A stretch of 16,480 nucleotides of DNA from Hyphochytrium catenoides (taxonomy: Eukaryota > Sar > Hyphochytriomycetes > Hyphochytriales > Hyphochytriaceae), in contig FLMG01004132.1 in assembly GCA_900088475.1 (NCBI GenBank), positions 1,611-18,090 on the forward strand, written 5' to 3'. Within the stretch, counting starts at the first letter, position 1. Each line of letters opens with the position of its first letter. The notes beneath the pieces are model-generated. The model was not told the DNA's origin and made no database searches. It saw only the letters and a program-made list of their open reading frames with translations. Below, piece after piece: positions 7,582-16,480 of the stretch. The translations under genes were made by a program, and so were the position numbers.

Positions 7582-10010
7582 ATGCCCTTCTTCTCCATCC
7601 TCCTACGACAAAAGCGCACTCGTCTTCCTCAGGTCCATCAAGAGATCTACTGTTTGCTTTGCCCTCCCTCTTCTATTCCTATCATTGGCGTCCGTTACCG
7701 ATGTACTACTATGAAGAATGGGGACGATGAGCAGTCGGTCAGTCTTGACCTCTGCGCACGGTGCTACCGCTCTGAACAAGCGACGTTACTGCTTCAGACG
7801 ACTCCCTTTCCTAAAATTGAGAAGATCGCTAATGGCACCCCGATGAATCTGCAGGACCTGGTGGCTACCTATTCTGGTCTGAGAGGGCAATGGCTGGCCC
7901 AGTCCCTGGAAAGATTTGATGAACTGAACGTGTTCGCCTTTGCAGTGGCACTTTTGACGTCCCCTATCCTGTACCTTATCCTTATACTGGTGAGGATTGG
8001 TCAAGGTTGTATTAGGGTTTTACACAGGGGAGGCAAAGTACAACCTGTGATTGATCCTCCAACATCTTGGTCCTCCTGGTTCACGGTCATCGGCTCCTGG
8101 CTTGTTGAGATTGAGGAGCTGCTCCCAGCTGGTATCATTTGGTCATGTTGGGTTCTGTCATCGTGTTGGCGCTGGGTCCCATACTGGTTCTTGATCTCTA
8201 CGGCTCGCAGGCCAAGTTCTTGGTCTATGTCGTTTCAACATACTTCGTGGCAGCAGCATCAGATCTGGCGCTTGCTTGCTGCGGATTCATGGACCACGTG
8301 GACTTGACATTGGTCGAATCTATTCTAACAGCAGCTTTCGCCTTCCCATCGGGAGCGCTGAGTGTTTATCTTAAGAGACCTACACTACTGACTGCAGAAG
8401 ACGTCCAAGCATATGTCATGCACAGCTCACCGGCGGACGGCAAGTTACTACTGCAGAAGAAGGACTACTCGGAATCCTCATTAAAGGGCCCGCCGCAGGA
8501 GAGCACGCCTGCCGACATAATGCAACGTTTTAATGACCCCAGGGTAAGGTTTTGCGCTGAACTTCAAGTTAAAAGAATTCGAGACAAAATGCTCGCAATT
8601 GGCTGGGTGCTGTTCCTTTTCTCCACGTATTTGTCCCTTGGGTGGCCAGTGCTACCAGCGCAAGTAGCGCCGATTAAAAAGCAATTATTCTGGGAAGTGT
8701 TGCCGACTGCGCAGGATGATTTTGCGTTATGGTCGTCCGACGATGATGAGATTTGGGACGATAATAGGATATTAATTGAGATCTGTACAAGTGCTACTGA
8801 AGGTGACCACGCTTGGACACCCCAGATCAACGTGACTGTTATGCCAACCCCGATCCACAACACATATGTGAGAGTGGATCTACGGTATAGTGACGCCGCA
8901 TCTCGGAGGGATGTTTCCTCTTCGCTACCTTCACTATGGACCTTTGCAGGGCTGCAAAACGTATGGCCGAGAGAAGAGCGGCCTTCTGACGTTGATGGCG
9001 GCACAAGCGAGCTGCATTTCTATGGCACTCTTGTCAAGCATGTCCCTGTCATTCAACTTTGCGTCCGCGTGCCAGCTGAGTGGTGCCAGAACGGAGACCT
9101 TGAGAACCCGATATCGGTTACTATCTCTAAAGGCCGAGCTACTGATAGCATCCAAGACCTCGTCCTCTGGCAATGGTATTATACCCCTAACAACAAGGGA
9201 GATAAGATAATTTCGGGCCCGAGAGTATGGGTACTTTTAGGCGCACTTCTGCTTGTTCTGCCGCTAGTTGGTCGGAACTTGTTGACCTCTACCTATTTGG
9301 TCAACAAAGTTTTTGATATCCTTGTCCTGTGGGTTCAATTTGACCTCTTGACTCAGCCTGAAAATGAGACAAGAGCATACGTATTTCATTCCTCAGGTGA
9401 GGATAATAGTAATAGGTTGGACCTCACTGACCCAGAAAACATCAGGTTGTGGATCCTATTGCGGCGGGCATTAAATCAAGCCATGGCGAGATTCTTGAAC
9501 CCACTTAAGCCCTTGCTACTCCTTTCCCTTGGCCAATTTGTTTTATCGATGGGGCTAATGGCACTGTACAATCTGGTGTTGGGTGAGACCTGGAACCCAG
9601 GATACTTCCTTCAGATTTATATGGCAGTCACGTCACTGGCCCCGATGTTGGTGGCTTATCCGCTATGGCTGATCTGGACCAGACAGAGTGGACATATTGG
9701 TCTTCTGTCTGAAGAGCTTTTGAAGATCCATCTCAACAACTCAAACTACAAGTCAGAGAAGAAGGATACAGCAATCAATGGCGAGGATCGTCGCATCCAG
9801 GATGAAGTTGCAAGCCACATTCTTACTAGCCTAATCAACAAGCTCCAGCTAAGAGACGAACGAGTTAACCTATTTGGATTCGAGCTGTCTGATGGGTTCC
9901 TTAACACCTTGATAACGCTTGCATCGTCTGCAGCTTATACTTTGGTGTCTCATCGGGTCGAATATAAGGACGAGGACCTAGAGTCTCCGCTTTTTGATTT
10001 CCTGAATTGA
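7582..10010 (+). CDS. Unrecognised multi-pass membrane protein with Cys-rich ZZ-like N-terminus; one frame break near 8139
   Basis: I do not recognise the family. The start is the first ATG after an in-frame TAG at 7561, with A at -3. Residues 24-61 hold CLLC, then GVRYRC, then DLCARCY, the spacing of a ZZ-type zinc finger. The second Cys of the middle pair is replaced (RCTTM), so zinc binding is unsure. A membrane segment follows at 117-137. The frame breaks at 8137-8141: the upstream frame reads LLPAGII and the downstream frame continues LVMLGSVIVLALGPILVLDL. One extra T in the ATTTGG run would join them into one helix, giving about 809 aa. Downstream are further hydrophobic stretches (roughly 213-234, 244-264, 337-356, 549-567, 643-667, 676-699, 773-790) and a soluble, probably extra-membrane domain of about 180 residues rich in Trp and Asp (370-545). 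Blocks at 277 and 599 are internal repeats. The long intronless exon contrasts with its neighbours. A real pseudogene or an unusual intron (7990-8210) are alternatives. Confidence 0.75.
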
Positions 10011-10280
10011 CGCACCTAGGAAGCGGCGATAGGCAGAATACAACTAGCAGAAGCTGTGCTGACGGTGGCTATTATCGAGCAGCATGAAGAGATACTTGGG
10101 AAAATGCTTTGCTATTCTTACGGTCGTCGCTAGAGCTGTGGAAAACGTGTTGCCTCATTCCTTTCCTTCTCTTCCTCTCTTAGTGTATCTTCGCGTCTTT
10201 CGTACTAAAGCTTCTCCTGGACTGAGACTTGTAATTAGGATGTTGTTTTGTTTTGAGGATGCAACCAAGGTGGGAGAGTC
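10011..10280. other. Short convergent intergenic region
   Basis: This lies between the stop of the membrane-protein gene and the stop of the minus-strand open frame. It probably holds the 3' UTR of the former. It shows a pyrimidine-rich patch at about 10150-10200 and no supported gene. Confidence 0.5.
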
Positions 10281-10565
10281 CTAGTTCTTCTTAATGAGGA
10301 CAGCCGCAATGCTACGTGGCACCGTCTCTTCTTTGTGATTGACCATTGAACAGTAGCGGTTAGCCCCATCTATTTTGTCGCTGCATTCTATCCTGTTGAT
10401 GGCCAGTAGTACAACCTGTACGTAAGGAGGGTAGAAAAATGAGGTGGCTCTTCCTTCCTCCTCCTTTGTCTCCTCTTCCAAGCCATCACCATTATCCACC
10501 ATAACAATATAGTCGTCAGTGTTCCTAAGTGCAGTGACATGAGAAAGTAGGAAGGACTCGAAGGC
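10281..10565 (-). pseudogene. Possible 3' end of a minus-strand gene, truncated or decayed
   Basis: This is a 94-codon frame closed by TAG at 10283-10281. It reads FESFLLSHVTALRNTDDYIV near its start, then an acidic Glu/Lys patch, YPPYVQVVLLAINRIE, and a basic end IAAVLIKKN. I recognise no family. Upstream in the same frame stands a TGA (10568-10566). Before that the frame is open again back to an ATG at 10727, where it runs into the 12-bp repeat field, so the two parts would total 147 sense codons with one internal stop. The convergent layout with the neighbouring gene fits a real gene end. It may be a last exon whose upstream part has been overwritten by repeats, or a chance frame. No good acceptor with a pyrimidine tract is visible before 10565. 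Confidence 0.35.
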
Positions 10566-10639
10566 TCAGCGTCGTGTCTCCGGCATGACTGGATATCTCT
10601 TCATTACTTGTTGAGCCTCCCTTTCCTTTGTGGCTGACC

Positions 10640-12560
10640 TGCCACTGAACGCGCTCAGGGTTATGGTCAACCACCTCAGCTCGCTTCTGAATGCTGCGGC
10701 ACTTAGTGCTGACGCCTCAGCGGACATCTAGGTTGGTCCTGCATAAAGGTAGGGTTAATCATCAATGCTGGTACGTAATACTAGACTGGCTTAAGCCTGG
10801 AACCGATTATTTGGCACCTATTTTTCGGCAACTAGCTCTAAGCAGGAGGTTGAGGCTGGCAACTAGACTGACAGCCAAGCTGGCGCTGATTAAGGGTTAT
10901 GGTCAATCACGAATGCTTAGCCTAGGACCAAGCTACCACGGTGAATCAGCTGCCACTGAGACTGACACCTAGGTTGGCATCTGGGCAGGCAACTTTCCAC
11001 TAATCTGGTAATGATCTTTGCTAAAAACTACGCCGGATACAGCTAGCCTGACAAGCAGACTAAAACATAATACGCGCGGCCTAGGGTCGACATCAAGAGT
11101 AAGAACCAAGGGGTCTCCGAAGCCGGTACGAGAGGCACGTAGGCTGAGCCTAAGTCTAACATTTGGCGCACACCTACGGCGTTAGCACCAGCGGTGGCTC
11201 TACTGCCTGGTGGCAAATTACGCTGACAACTAAATAAAGCTGGTAATGAGGAGTATCACAGGTAGTTGGCCTCGCTCCACGTAATACTGGTATGAGGCTT
11301 GGCATCTAAAGCTGCGACATGCCGCTTAGTGTTAGGGTTTATACCAAAAGCAAGATAGCAGCTAAGTGTGGTCTTAAGGGTGGCACCTGGCTGGGCCGAC
11401 ACCGAGGCAAGTTGACGCGAATAAAAGCGAGGGACGATCAGCAATAATGCTGGTACATATGTTGGCCCAAATCCCGGACCTAAGAAGAGACTCGCACCTA
11501 CAATATATAAACAGCTAGGCAGCCACCTGTCTGGCAGCGGGGCTGACACCAAGGCGGCCAATTAAGCTGCATCTGCGGCTGCCGGTGATCTGAGCTGCTG
11601 GACACATTGGGGTGGTATTTAGGCGGGCGGGCAACTACTGCTGGCACCATGCCATGCAATCAAGTGGCCCCTAGGCTAATACCTATTTATTCTGGTATCG
11701 AGATTGAGGCGTACGCTGCAAGTTCGGCTAATACGTACGAAGGCTGGCAGCAAGAATCAAAAACAACTCCAAGGCCTACATAGGTTGACACCTACAATGG
11801 TCCTTTCCGGCCTAAGGCTGCCATCAAAGGCCGACAACTCTAAGCAGCTGGCACTTTATGGCTGGCACCTACCTACCCTCGCACGTCGTATGCTGTTATC
11901 GAAGTTGGTACCTATGCTGCACCACCTCCTCCGGCCACCATGACTGGCGCTAAGGAAGGGGCCTATGACAACTAAGTAGACCAACACGCAACAGCTGGCA
12001 CCTAACCTGGACGCGTAGACTAGCACTTAGATGGGCTTATTAGGGTTAGACTAGCACTAAGATGGGCTTGTACGGTGGCACATAAGTCCGAGGCAACGCT
12101 TGACACCTTTTCCGCGCCAAGGCTGGCACCTACTAGCTAGTCGCTGGTAGGCTGACGCCTACGGCAGCAACCAGGCTGACACCAAGGAGGACACCTAATA
12201 AGCTGTAGGCTGGCACCCAACACTGCCGTTTAACCTAACCCTAAGACGGCTATCTAGGATGTCATTTGAGGTTGTCACCACCTAGAATACTAGTTTCTAT
12301 GGCGGTACCTGGCCTGACGCCTACGCTGAGACATAAGCCACTAGTACCTCCGCTTGATACCTAGTCCAACACCTAAATCATTGGCACGATTACTATATTA
12401 AGGGTGGAGGGTAGGCTACCACTTATGTTGTTTGGCACTTATGTTGGCACTAATGCTGCCACATAATCTGCCACCACCAAAGGTTGACAGCAAGCTGAAA
12501 GGCCACAACAATGCAGCACTCATTTGAGGATAAAACTTACGGCTAAACAGTGAGCGTTTA
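10640..12560 (+). repeat. Degenerate 12-bp minisatellite, block 1 (unit about GGCTGGCACCTA)
   Basis: Recognisable units include GGCTGGCACCTA at about 12120, GGCTGGCACCCA at about 12202, GGCTGACACCAA near 12170, and CTGGCACCTA near 11860 and 12000. Between these, drifted units of 11 to 13 nt keep the pattern TGGCACC followed by T or A and AG. All copies are in the plus orientation. No frame stays open, so this is non-coding. Telomere-type TTAGGGTT motifs occur at about 11332 and 12041. Confidence 0.75.
12016..12069 (+). repeat. 23-bp tandem duplication with telomere-type spacer
   Basis: Copies at 12016-12038 and 12047-12069 share TAGACTAGCACT and AGATGGGCTT, differing at one base. The 8-nt spacer plus the start of copy 2 reads TTAGGGTTAG. 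It is a recent local duplication inside repeat block 1. Confidence 0.85.
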
Positions 12561-13290
12561 TCCGCACCTTTGCCTTACCTGTACACCAGCAATATTTTCT
12601 GCCTTGTCTCTCCCTTTGTCTGTCCCTAAAAAGACCACTGGTGCTCCTAGCCGGTGCCATGTGACCTACTACAAATCTTTATAAATTTTAGTTAGCACGT
12701 GATTGTCCACATTACAACGCTTTTACTGCTGAGAGGCCGCCTTCTGCGTCTGGTCTTGCCCAAGCAGACCGCAGTTAAGATCAGCCCATACTAACGTGTC
12801 TAGTCTTGGTCCTTGAGCCTATACAACGTGTCCAGCCCTTGGTCCTTTAACCAACCAACACTGCTGCTTGAGAGCGACACTGCTGCTTTAAAAGAAGGAG
12901 GCGATACCGCCATTTCCTGGAAACCCAGGTTGCTAGAGAAACTGGAAGGACTGACATAGGCACGCGCGCTATTTACGCAGCACCATCGCGACAACTGTAT
13001 GATTACGAAGGCCAACGTGCTTGTGAACAACTCTACTTCAACAACTACTTACTACTGGGGCACGGTACCGCCTGTACAAAGAGCGTCAGTGCTCATGCTG
13101 CTGGACTTGAATGCGTCCGACCGACGAAGCGGCGCTGACCCAGGCTTCTTGAGAAAGAATAAGATATTCATCTTCTTATTACGCACCCTGAATGCCCTGC
13201 GGATGACGGCGATGTTCCTGTTTGTCTCTTGTGATGTATGACAATCCCCCTATTGTCCCCAAAGGCTATTCCCTAGGCTAGATCTGATCC
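12561..13290. other. Non-repeat island 1 between minisatellite blocks
   Basis: The 12-bp pattern is absent here. A small direct repeat, AACGTGTC(T/C)AG...CTTGGTCCTT, occurs at 12793-12814 and 12825-12847. On the plus strand a frame of about 55 codons ending near 13128 contains YDYEGQRACEQLYFNNYLLL, but it has no start and no recognised family. It may be a remnant of a gene or transposable element inserted into, or spared by, the repeats. No supported gene. Confidence 0.4.
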
Positions 13291-13990
13291 GGGCGGGCAC
13301 CGAGACTGGAGACCTAGGCTCGCACCAAAGTGCTAACTATAGTTGGCACCAATGCGGGATCATCGAACAAAAGTTGCGTCAAAGCGGGCACTTATGCTGG
13401 TTCCGACACTGGCACCTAGACTGGTACTACCTGGCCTGCTGGCACCTAGTTTGAAACATGATGACCCCTACCTTCACAATTACGCGGGCATGTAACGCTG
13501 TCACCAAGGCGGGTGTCAAGGCGGATCTCTAGCCACCAGCTAAGGCCGCATATATGTCGGTCCTAGGCTATCCATTTCCTTCGCAATTAAGCGGGCATGT
13601 AACGCTGGCACCAAGGCGGGCATCAAGGCTGACTTCTAGCCAGCTAAGGCTGCATGTAGTACGTCAAGTCGGTCCTAGGCTATCGTTTTAGGCTTAGGCT
13701 GACACAGCGGCTGCAACGTATGCTAGCACGTGCGGCTGCTACCTTAGCTGCTGGGCTGTGCCTAGGGCTTGCACAATACTGGGGCCAGGCTACCATATAG
13801 ATGGCACTTAGGGCCGGCACCAGGATATGCACCGGAGCTGGCACCAAGCCGGGTACCAAGGCTGCTGCTACGCTGGCGTCTAGTTTTGCCGTAGTGCGGT
13901 CGTTAGTTTCCAGGCTGGCACTAAGTGGGGACGTAGACTGGCACCGTTACCTAGGCTGGTAATTGAGCTGGAAGTCTTAGTTAAGTGCTC
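13291..13990 (+). repeat. Degenerate 12-bp minisatellite, block 2
   Basis: From 13293 to 13364 six successive units fall in exact 12-nt register: GCGGGCACCGAG, ACTGGAGACCTA, GGCTCGCACCAA, AGTGCTAACTAT, AGTTGGCACCAA and TGCGGGATCATC. After a 17-nt break the register resumes at 13382-13429. The orientation is as in block 1. The block also contains a tandem duplication of about 105 bp. Confidence 0.8.
13471..13684 (+). repeat. Tandem duplication of about 105 bp inside block 2
   Basis: Copy 1 (13471-13572) and copy 2 (13578-13684) both run from CCTTC(A/G)CAATTA through GCGGGCATGTAACGCTG, CACCAAGGCGGG and CAGCTAAGGC to TCGGTCCTAGGCTATC. They differ by scattered substitutions and small indels, so the duplication is younger than the 12-bp array it copies. 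Confidence 0.85.
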
Positions 13991-14702
13991 GTTGAAAGAT
14001 AATGTGCTCATCGTAGGAGATTGACGAGTGAATGAAATGATCAACTGACAAGTGCTCATAAAGCTCTTGACAGGAGTTCTTATAGCTAGACTACTAAATT
14101 TTCTAACTACGAGCTATCACCCCTGAGCTGCTTCCTATACCCTTGAGTCCTTAAATAAGAGTGCAACACACGTAAGATGATAGAAGTAGGAAGAGAGAGA
14201 AGAAAGATTTTTGCAGAAGAAACATGAAAGAAGAAAGGCATTCGAGAGCTTCGGTCCTTGGACCAGCGAAGAAGTTCAGAGCGCCGTCAGACCTTCCATC
14301 TGCAAAGTCTAGAGCAGATAACCAGCACGGTCTAGTGCAGCGACAGTGCGCGACAGACTCTCAGTGCAGAGTTCGAACGTCAGCAGTATTAGACGGGCAC
14401 CCTCCGCTTGCTATTGAAGCTGGCACTAGTCTGACTCAAGGCGAGCACACAGTAGGTTGGTATTTATGCTAATAGAGAAGATTATTGGACAGGCTTTATC
14501 AGAACACCTGGCACTGGTGCATACCTGACCATATGACCAGTGTGAACTGGCAGGCGTATCGGACACAGAACTCAACACTGAAAGGCAGATGCCAAGCGCG
14601 GGAGGGGTTATCCCGGCAACTGCAGTCAACGACTGAACCCTGTTCCCCTTCTTTTTCTCTCTACTGCCTTGAAAGTCTACCTACTCTTTCTCTTCACCCC
14701 TT

Positions 14703-14885
14703 ATGCCTTCTTCGCTTCCTCTTTCTTTTCCCAATTGGACTGCCCTCGCGTTGACTGTTTCCGCGACAGTCTTCTTCTGCGTATTTCCCTGCATCGGGGT
14801 GTGGTCAGTCAAGCTAACAGGACTAAGGGACCCCACGAAAGACCTTCGTTCTGTCGTGGGTTACAGTTCTTTCAGGGGTCGTTAA
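14703..14885 (+). other. Short frame encoding a possible single membrane segment
   Basis: The 60-codon frame reads NWTALALTVSATVFFCVFPC, then IGVWSVKLTG and a polar end, stopping with TAA at 14883-14885. The hydrophobic run followed by charged residues resembles the first helix of a transporter, which may be a leftover first exon. Pyrimidine-rich DNA tends to encode Phe, Leu and Ser, so chance is a fair alternative. No partner exon was found. Confidence 0.2.
14829..14880. repeat. Inverted repeat at the edge of repeat block 3
   Basis: GACCCC plus GAAAGA (14829-14842) pair with TCTTTC plus GGGGTC (14868-14880): 12 bp broken by a small asymmetric internal loop. A nested alternative stem CCCACGA / TCGTGGG uses 14832-14838 and 14854-14860. 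The two structures exclude each other. Confidence 0.6.
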
Positions 14886-14894
14886 CAACCTACT

Positions 14895-16190
14895 AAGGTG
14901 GCCTATTGGGGTGGCACTTTAGCTCGGTATGAAGAAGCTGGCGGCAGCTAGAAAGGCTCCTAGGATGGCAGCTAGGTTATCAAGTTTAAGGCTGACGCCG
15001 TTCTTGGCTTCTAAGGCGGGTGAAGAAGGGTATCACTAAAGCTGGGACCTATGGTGGTGGCCCTTTGGCTACTAGCGCCTTGTAACTAGATGACTAAGCT
15101 GGCAATTACATCTGCCACTTAGGGTCGCAGCAACAGGAGGAGGGGCAGTAATATAGGATGGCGTTTAGCCAGGTAAATAAGGTTTGCATTGTGGGACGTA
15201 GACTGGCACGAAACTAGCAGATCATATTTTACCGTGAGTGACAAATCTGATGGCCACTCAGGCTGGCACCTACTACTAGGCTTTCACCTAACTGATGAAA
15301 CAGAATATCATCTAGGCTGGTAGCAGGGCTCGCACTATGTTTACACCTAAGGCTGCTAGGATGGCCTCGGGAATAGCACCTTTTGGGTGGCACCTACGCG
15401 TAGCTCGGACTCCTTATCCCTGTCATTAGGCTGGAAACGAAGACTGACATATAAGCTGGCACCATAGCTAATGAGTAGCGCTCGCGTGCAAGGTTACTGC
15501 ACGTAGATACTCTGCCCATCGTCGGGCTTAATTATCTAAGGTAATGTATGTGTGGCTGCTAGGGCTGGCTCTAGACTGATCTCAATACTACCCATGCATA
15601 GAATCCATCAGCAAAGGTATTACGTAGGTTGGCACCCATGCGGGCACATACGCCGCCACCTACAGCCGGCGCATAATAAGGCTGGCACCAAGGCTGCTGG
15701 GACAAAGAATGACACCAACATGGGCAACTAGGTTGCCACTTGAAGTTGACGCCGGACTGGTACAATATCTAGGTTGTTACCTAGGCCGGCTCTGGCACCT
15801 GTTCTGGTAGCTAGGGTGGCACCTATGGTTCCTCGCATCAAGACTGGCACCGCAGAGTTGGTATCTAGGCGGCGCCTAAGGTCTGCGTAAAGGTAATTCT
15901 CGAATCTGGTATCATGGCTGATAATGATCTGGTACCTACTAGGTTGGTGCCTCATCTGACGCCTCTGGTAGGCCAGAGGCTAGGGTAGTGGGACCTGTGA
16001 CTTGCATCAGAGTGTGCTTGACAGAGCTAGCTAGATATATATATGCGGCTCCTAAGGCTGGAATCCAGCATCCTGCTAACTGGGGCCTAGGTGGCAGAGC
16101 GAAGCCGGCTCCTAGACTGGTATTGTCAGGCACCACTACTGGCACCTAGCTGGTACTTATGTTGACACGCAGACCTACATGAAAGACTGG
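14895..16190 (+). repeat. Degenerate 12-bp minisatellite, block 3
   Basis: Same unit and orientation as blocks 1 and 2. Four successive 12-nt units at 15626-15673 (AGGTTGGCACCC, ATGCGGGCACAT, ACGCCGCCACCT, ACAGCCGGCGCA) hold exact register, followed by GGCTGGCACCAA. Further clear units lie near 15259, 15390, 15680, 15790, 15815 and 16138. No coding frame persists. Confidence 0.75.
15961..15980. repeat. Perfect 8-bp hairpin with 4-nt loop in block 3
   Basis: GCCTCTGG, loop TAGG, CCAGAGGC. It is the tightest hairpin in the repeat field. It may be chance in GC-rich repeats; no function is assigned. Confidence 0.7.
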
Positions 16191-16480
16191 CTTGAGCGCT
16201 CCATCTGCGTCTCTCCTCATCTTGCCCTCTCCTGGTAATATAACCCTTCTTATGGTGTTCTCTCTTGCCTCAACAGCTGGGACAACTCTTTGTCTCCTCT
16301 TCGTTCCCAGCAAGATTTCTGTCCTATACTTAGCGTACTCTATCTCTTCCGCTTTTAGTGAGCCCTAGTCGCCGCTTAGATAGATTCATTAACTTCTATT
16401 TGTCACCACTTTCCTTGGCTCCCACCTTATCCTACCTCTCCCTTCCATCACCCTTCTTTCCTCTGTTCCCCCCCCCCTCT
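16191..16480. other. Pyrimidine-rich non-repeat end of window
   Basis: The 12-bp pattern stops near 16190. The remainder is CT-rich on the plus strand, with TTGCCTCAACAG at about 16265-16276 resembling a splice acceptor, and a run of ten or more C close to the window end. It could be intron or flank of a plus-strand gene lying to the right. No frame is supported. Confidence 0.35.

Larger units (their letters stand above)
13991..14894. other. Non-repeat island 2 between minisatellite blocks
   Basis: The 12-bp pattern is largely absent except around 14410-14440. It has AAGTGCTC direct repeats near 13983 and 14050, a TTAAATAAG TATA-like site near 14150, a purine-rich stretch at 14180-14235 and a pyrimidine tract at 14640-14735. 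An 82-codon frame at 14224-14472 is unlike known proteins to my eye. The layout (direct repeats, TATA-like site, then a frame) could suggest a long-terminal-repeat element remnant, but I cannot find target-site duplications, a primer-binding site or reverse-transcriptase motifs. Confidence 0.35.

Noticed and set aside
8130-8145. Programmed -1 ribosomal frameshift
   Set aside because: The codons at the break (ATC ATT TGG) do not form a slippery heptamer; a missing T is simpler.
8564-9004. 146-codon minus-strand frame inside the membrane-protein gene
   Set aside because: It is antisense to a convincing coding exon and has no recognisable features.
14360-14385. GTTCGAAC near 14371 as a tRNA T-loop
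   Set aside because: No cloverleaf can be drawn around it.
10640-16190. CRISPR array
   Set aside because: Units are 12 bp, contiguous and degenerate, with no unique spacers of even length, and the genome is eukaryotic.
10640-16190. Protein made of 4-residue repeats encoded by the 12-bp unit
   Set aside because: Stops occur often in all frames on both strands and no frame is kept through a block.

Overview
The window looks like nuclear DNA of a microbial eukaryote. Genes are split by many GT-AG introns (114 to 436 nt) with CTAAC-type branch-site candidates. The introns are pyrimidine-rich on the coding strand, so they read CT-rich in plus-strand genes and GA-rich in the minus-strand gene. 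Neighbouring genes are close together and convergent, and short TTAGGG telomere-type motifs are scattered about. This fits a compact algal or other protist genome. A stramenopile alga of the eustigmatophyte (Nannochloropsis) kind is my guess only; nothing here proves it.

Left part (1-6008) holds two well-supported genes arranged tail to tail. On the plus strand is a seven-exon tyrosine aminotransferase (261-3014, 440 aa) with all key PLP and substrate residues. On the minus strand is a seven-exon MFSD5-type molybdate-anion transporter of the major facilitator superfamily (6008-3375, 481 aa). A TATA-type box lies about 70 nt upstream of its start. The two genes do not obviously act in one pathway.

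The middle (6009-10010) begins with about 1.5 kb that lacks a confident gene. It does contain coding-like plus-strand segments separated by an intron-like pyrimidine tract (6214-6831). Then comes an unrecognised multi-pass membrane protein (7582-10010, about 809 aa). It has a Cys-rich, ZZ-like N-terminus and a visible internal duplication. Its reading frame breaks once, at a T run near 8138-8140, most simply read as one missing T.

The right part (10011-16480) is mostly gene-poor. A minus-strand open frame (10565-10281) sits tail to tail with the membrane protein and may be the end of a decayed gene. From about 10640 to 16190 the DNA is built of degenerate copies of a 12-bp unit, roughly GGCTGGCACCTA, always in the same orientation. 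There are three blocks, separated by two non-repeat islands of about 0.7 and 0.9 kb. In places the 12-nt register is kept exactly for several units although the bases have drifted. Local tandem duplications and hairpins lie within or next to these blocks. This old, one-orientation minisatellite field and the unknown membrane protein are the most unusual content of the window.
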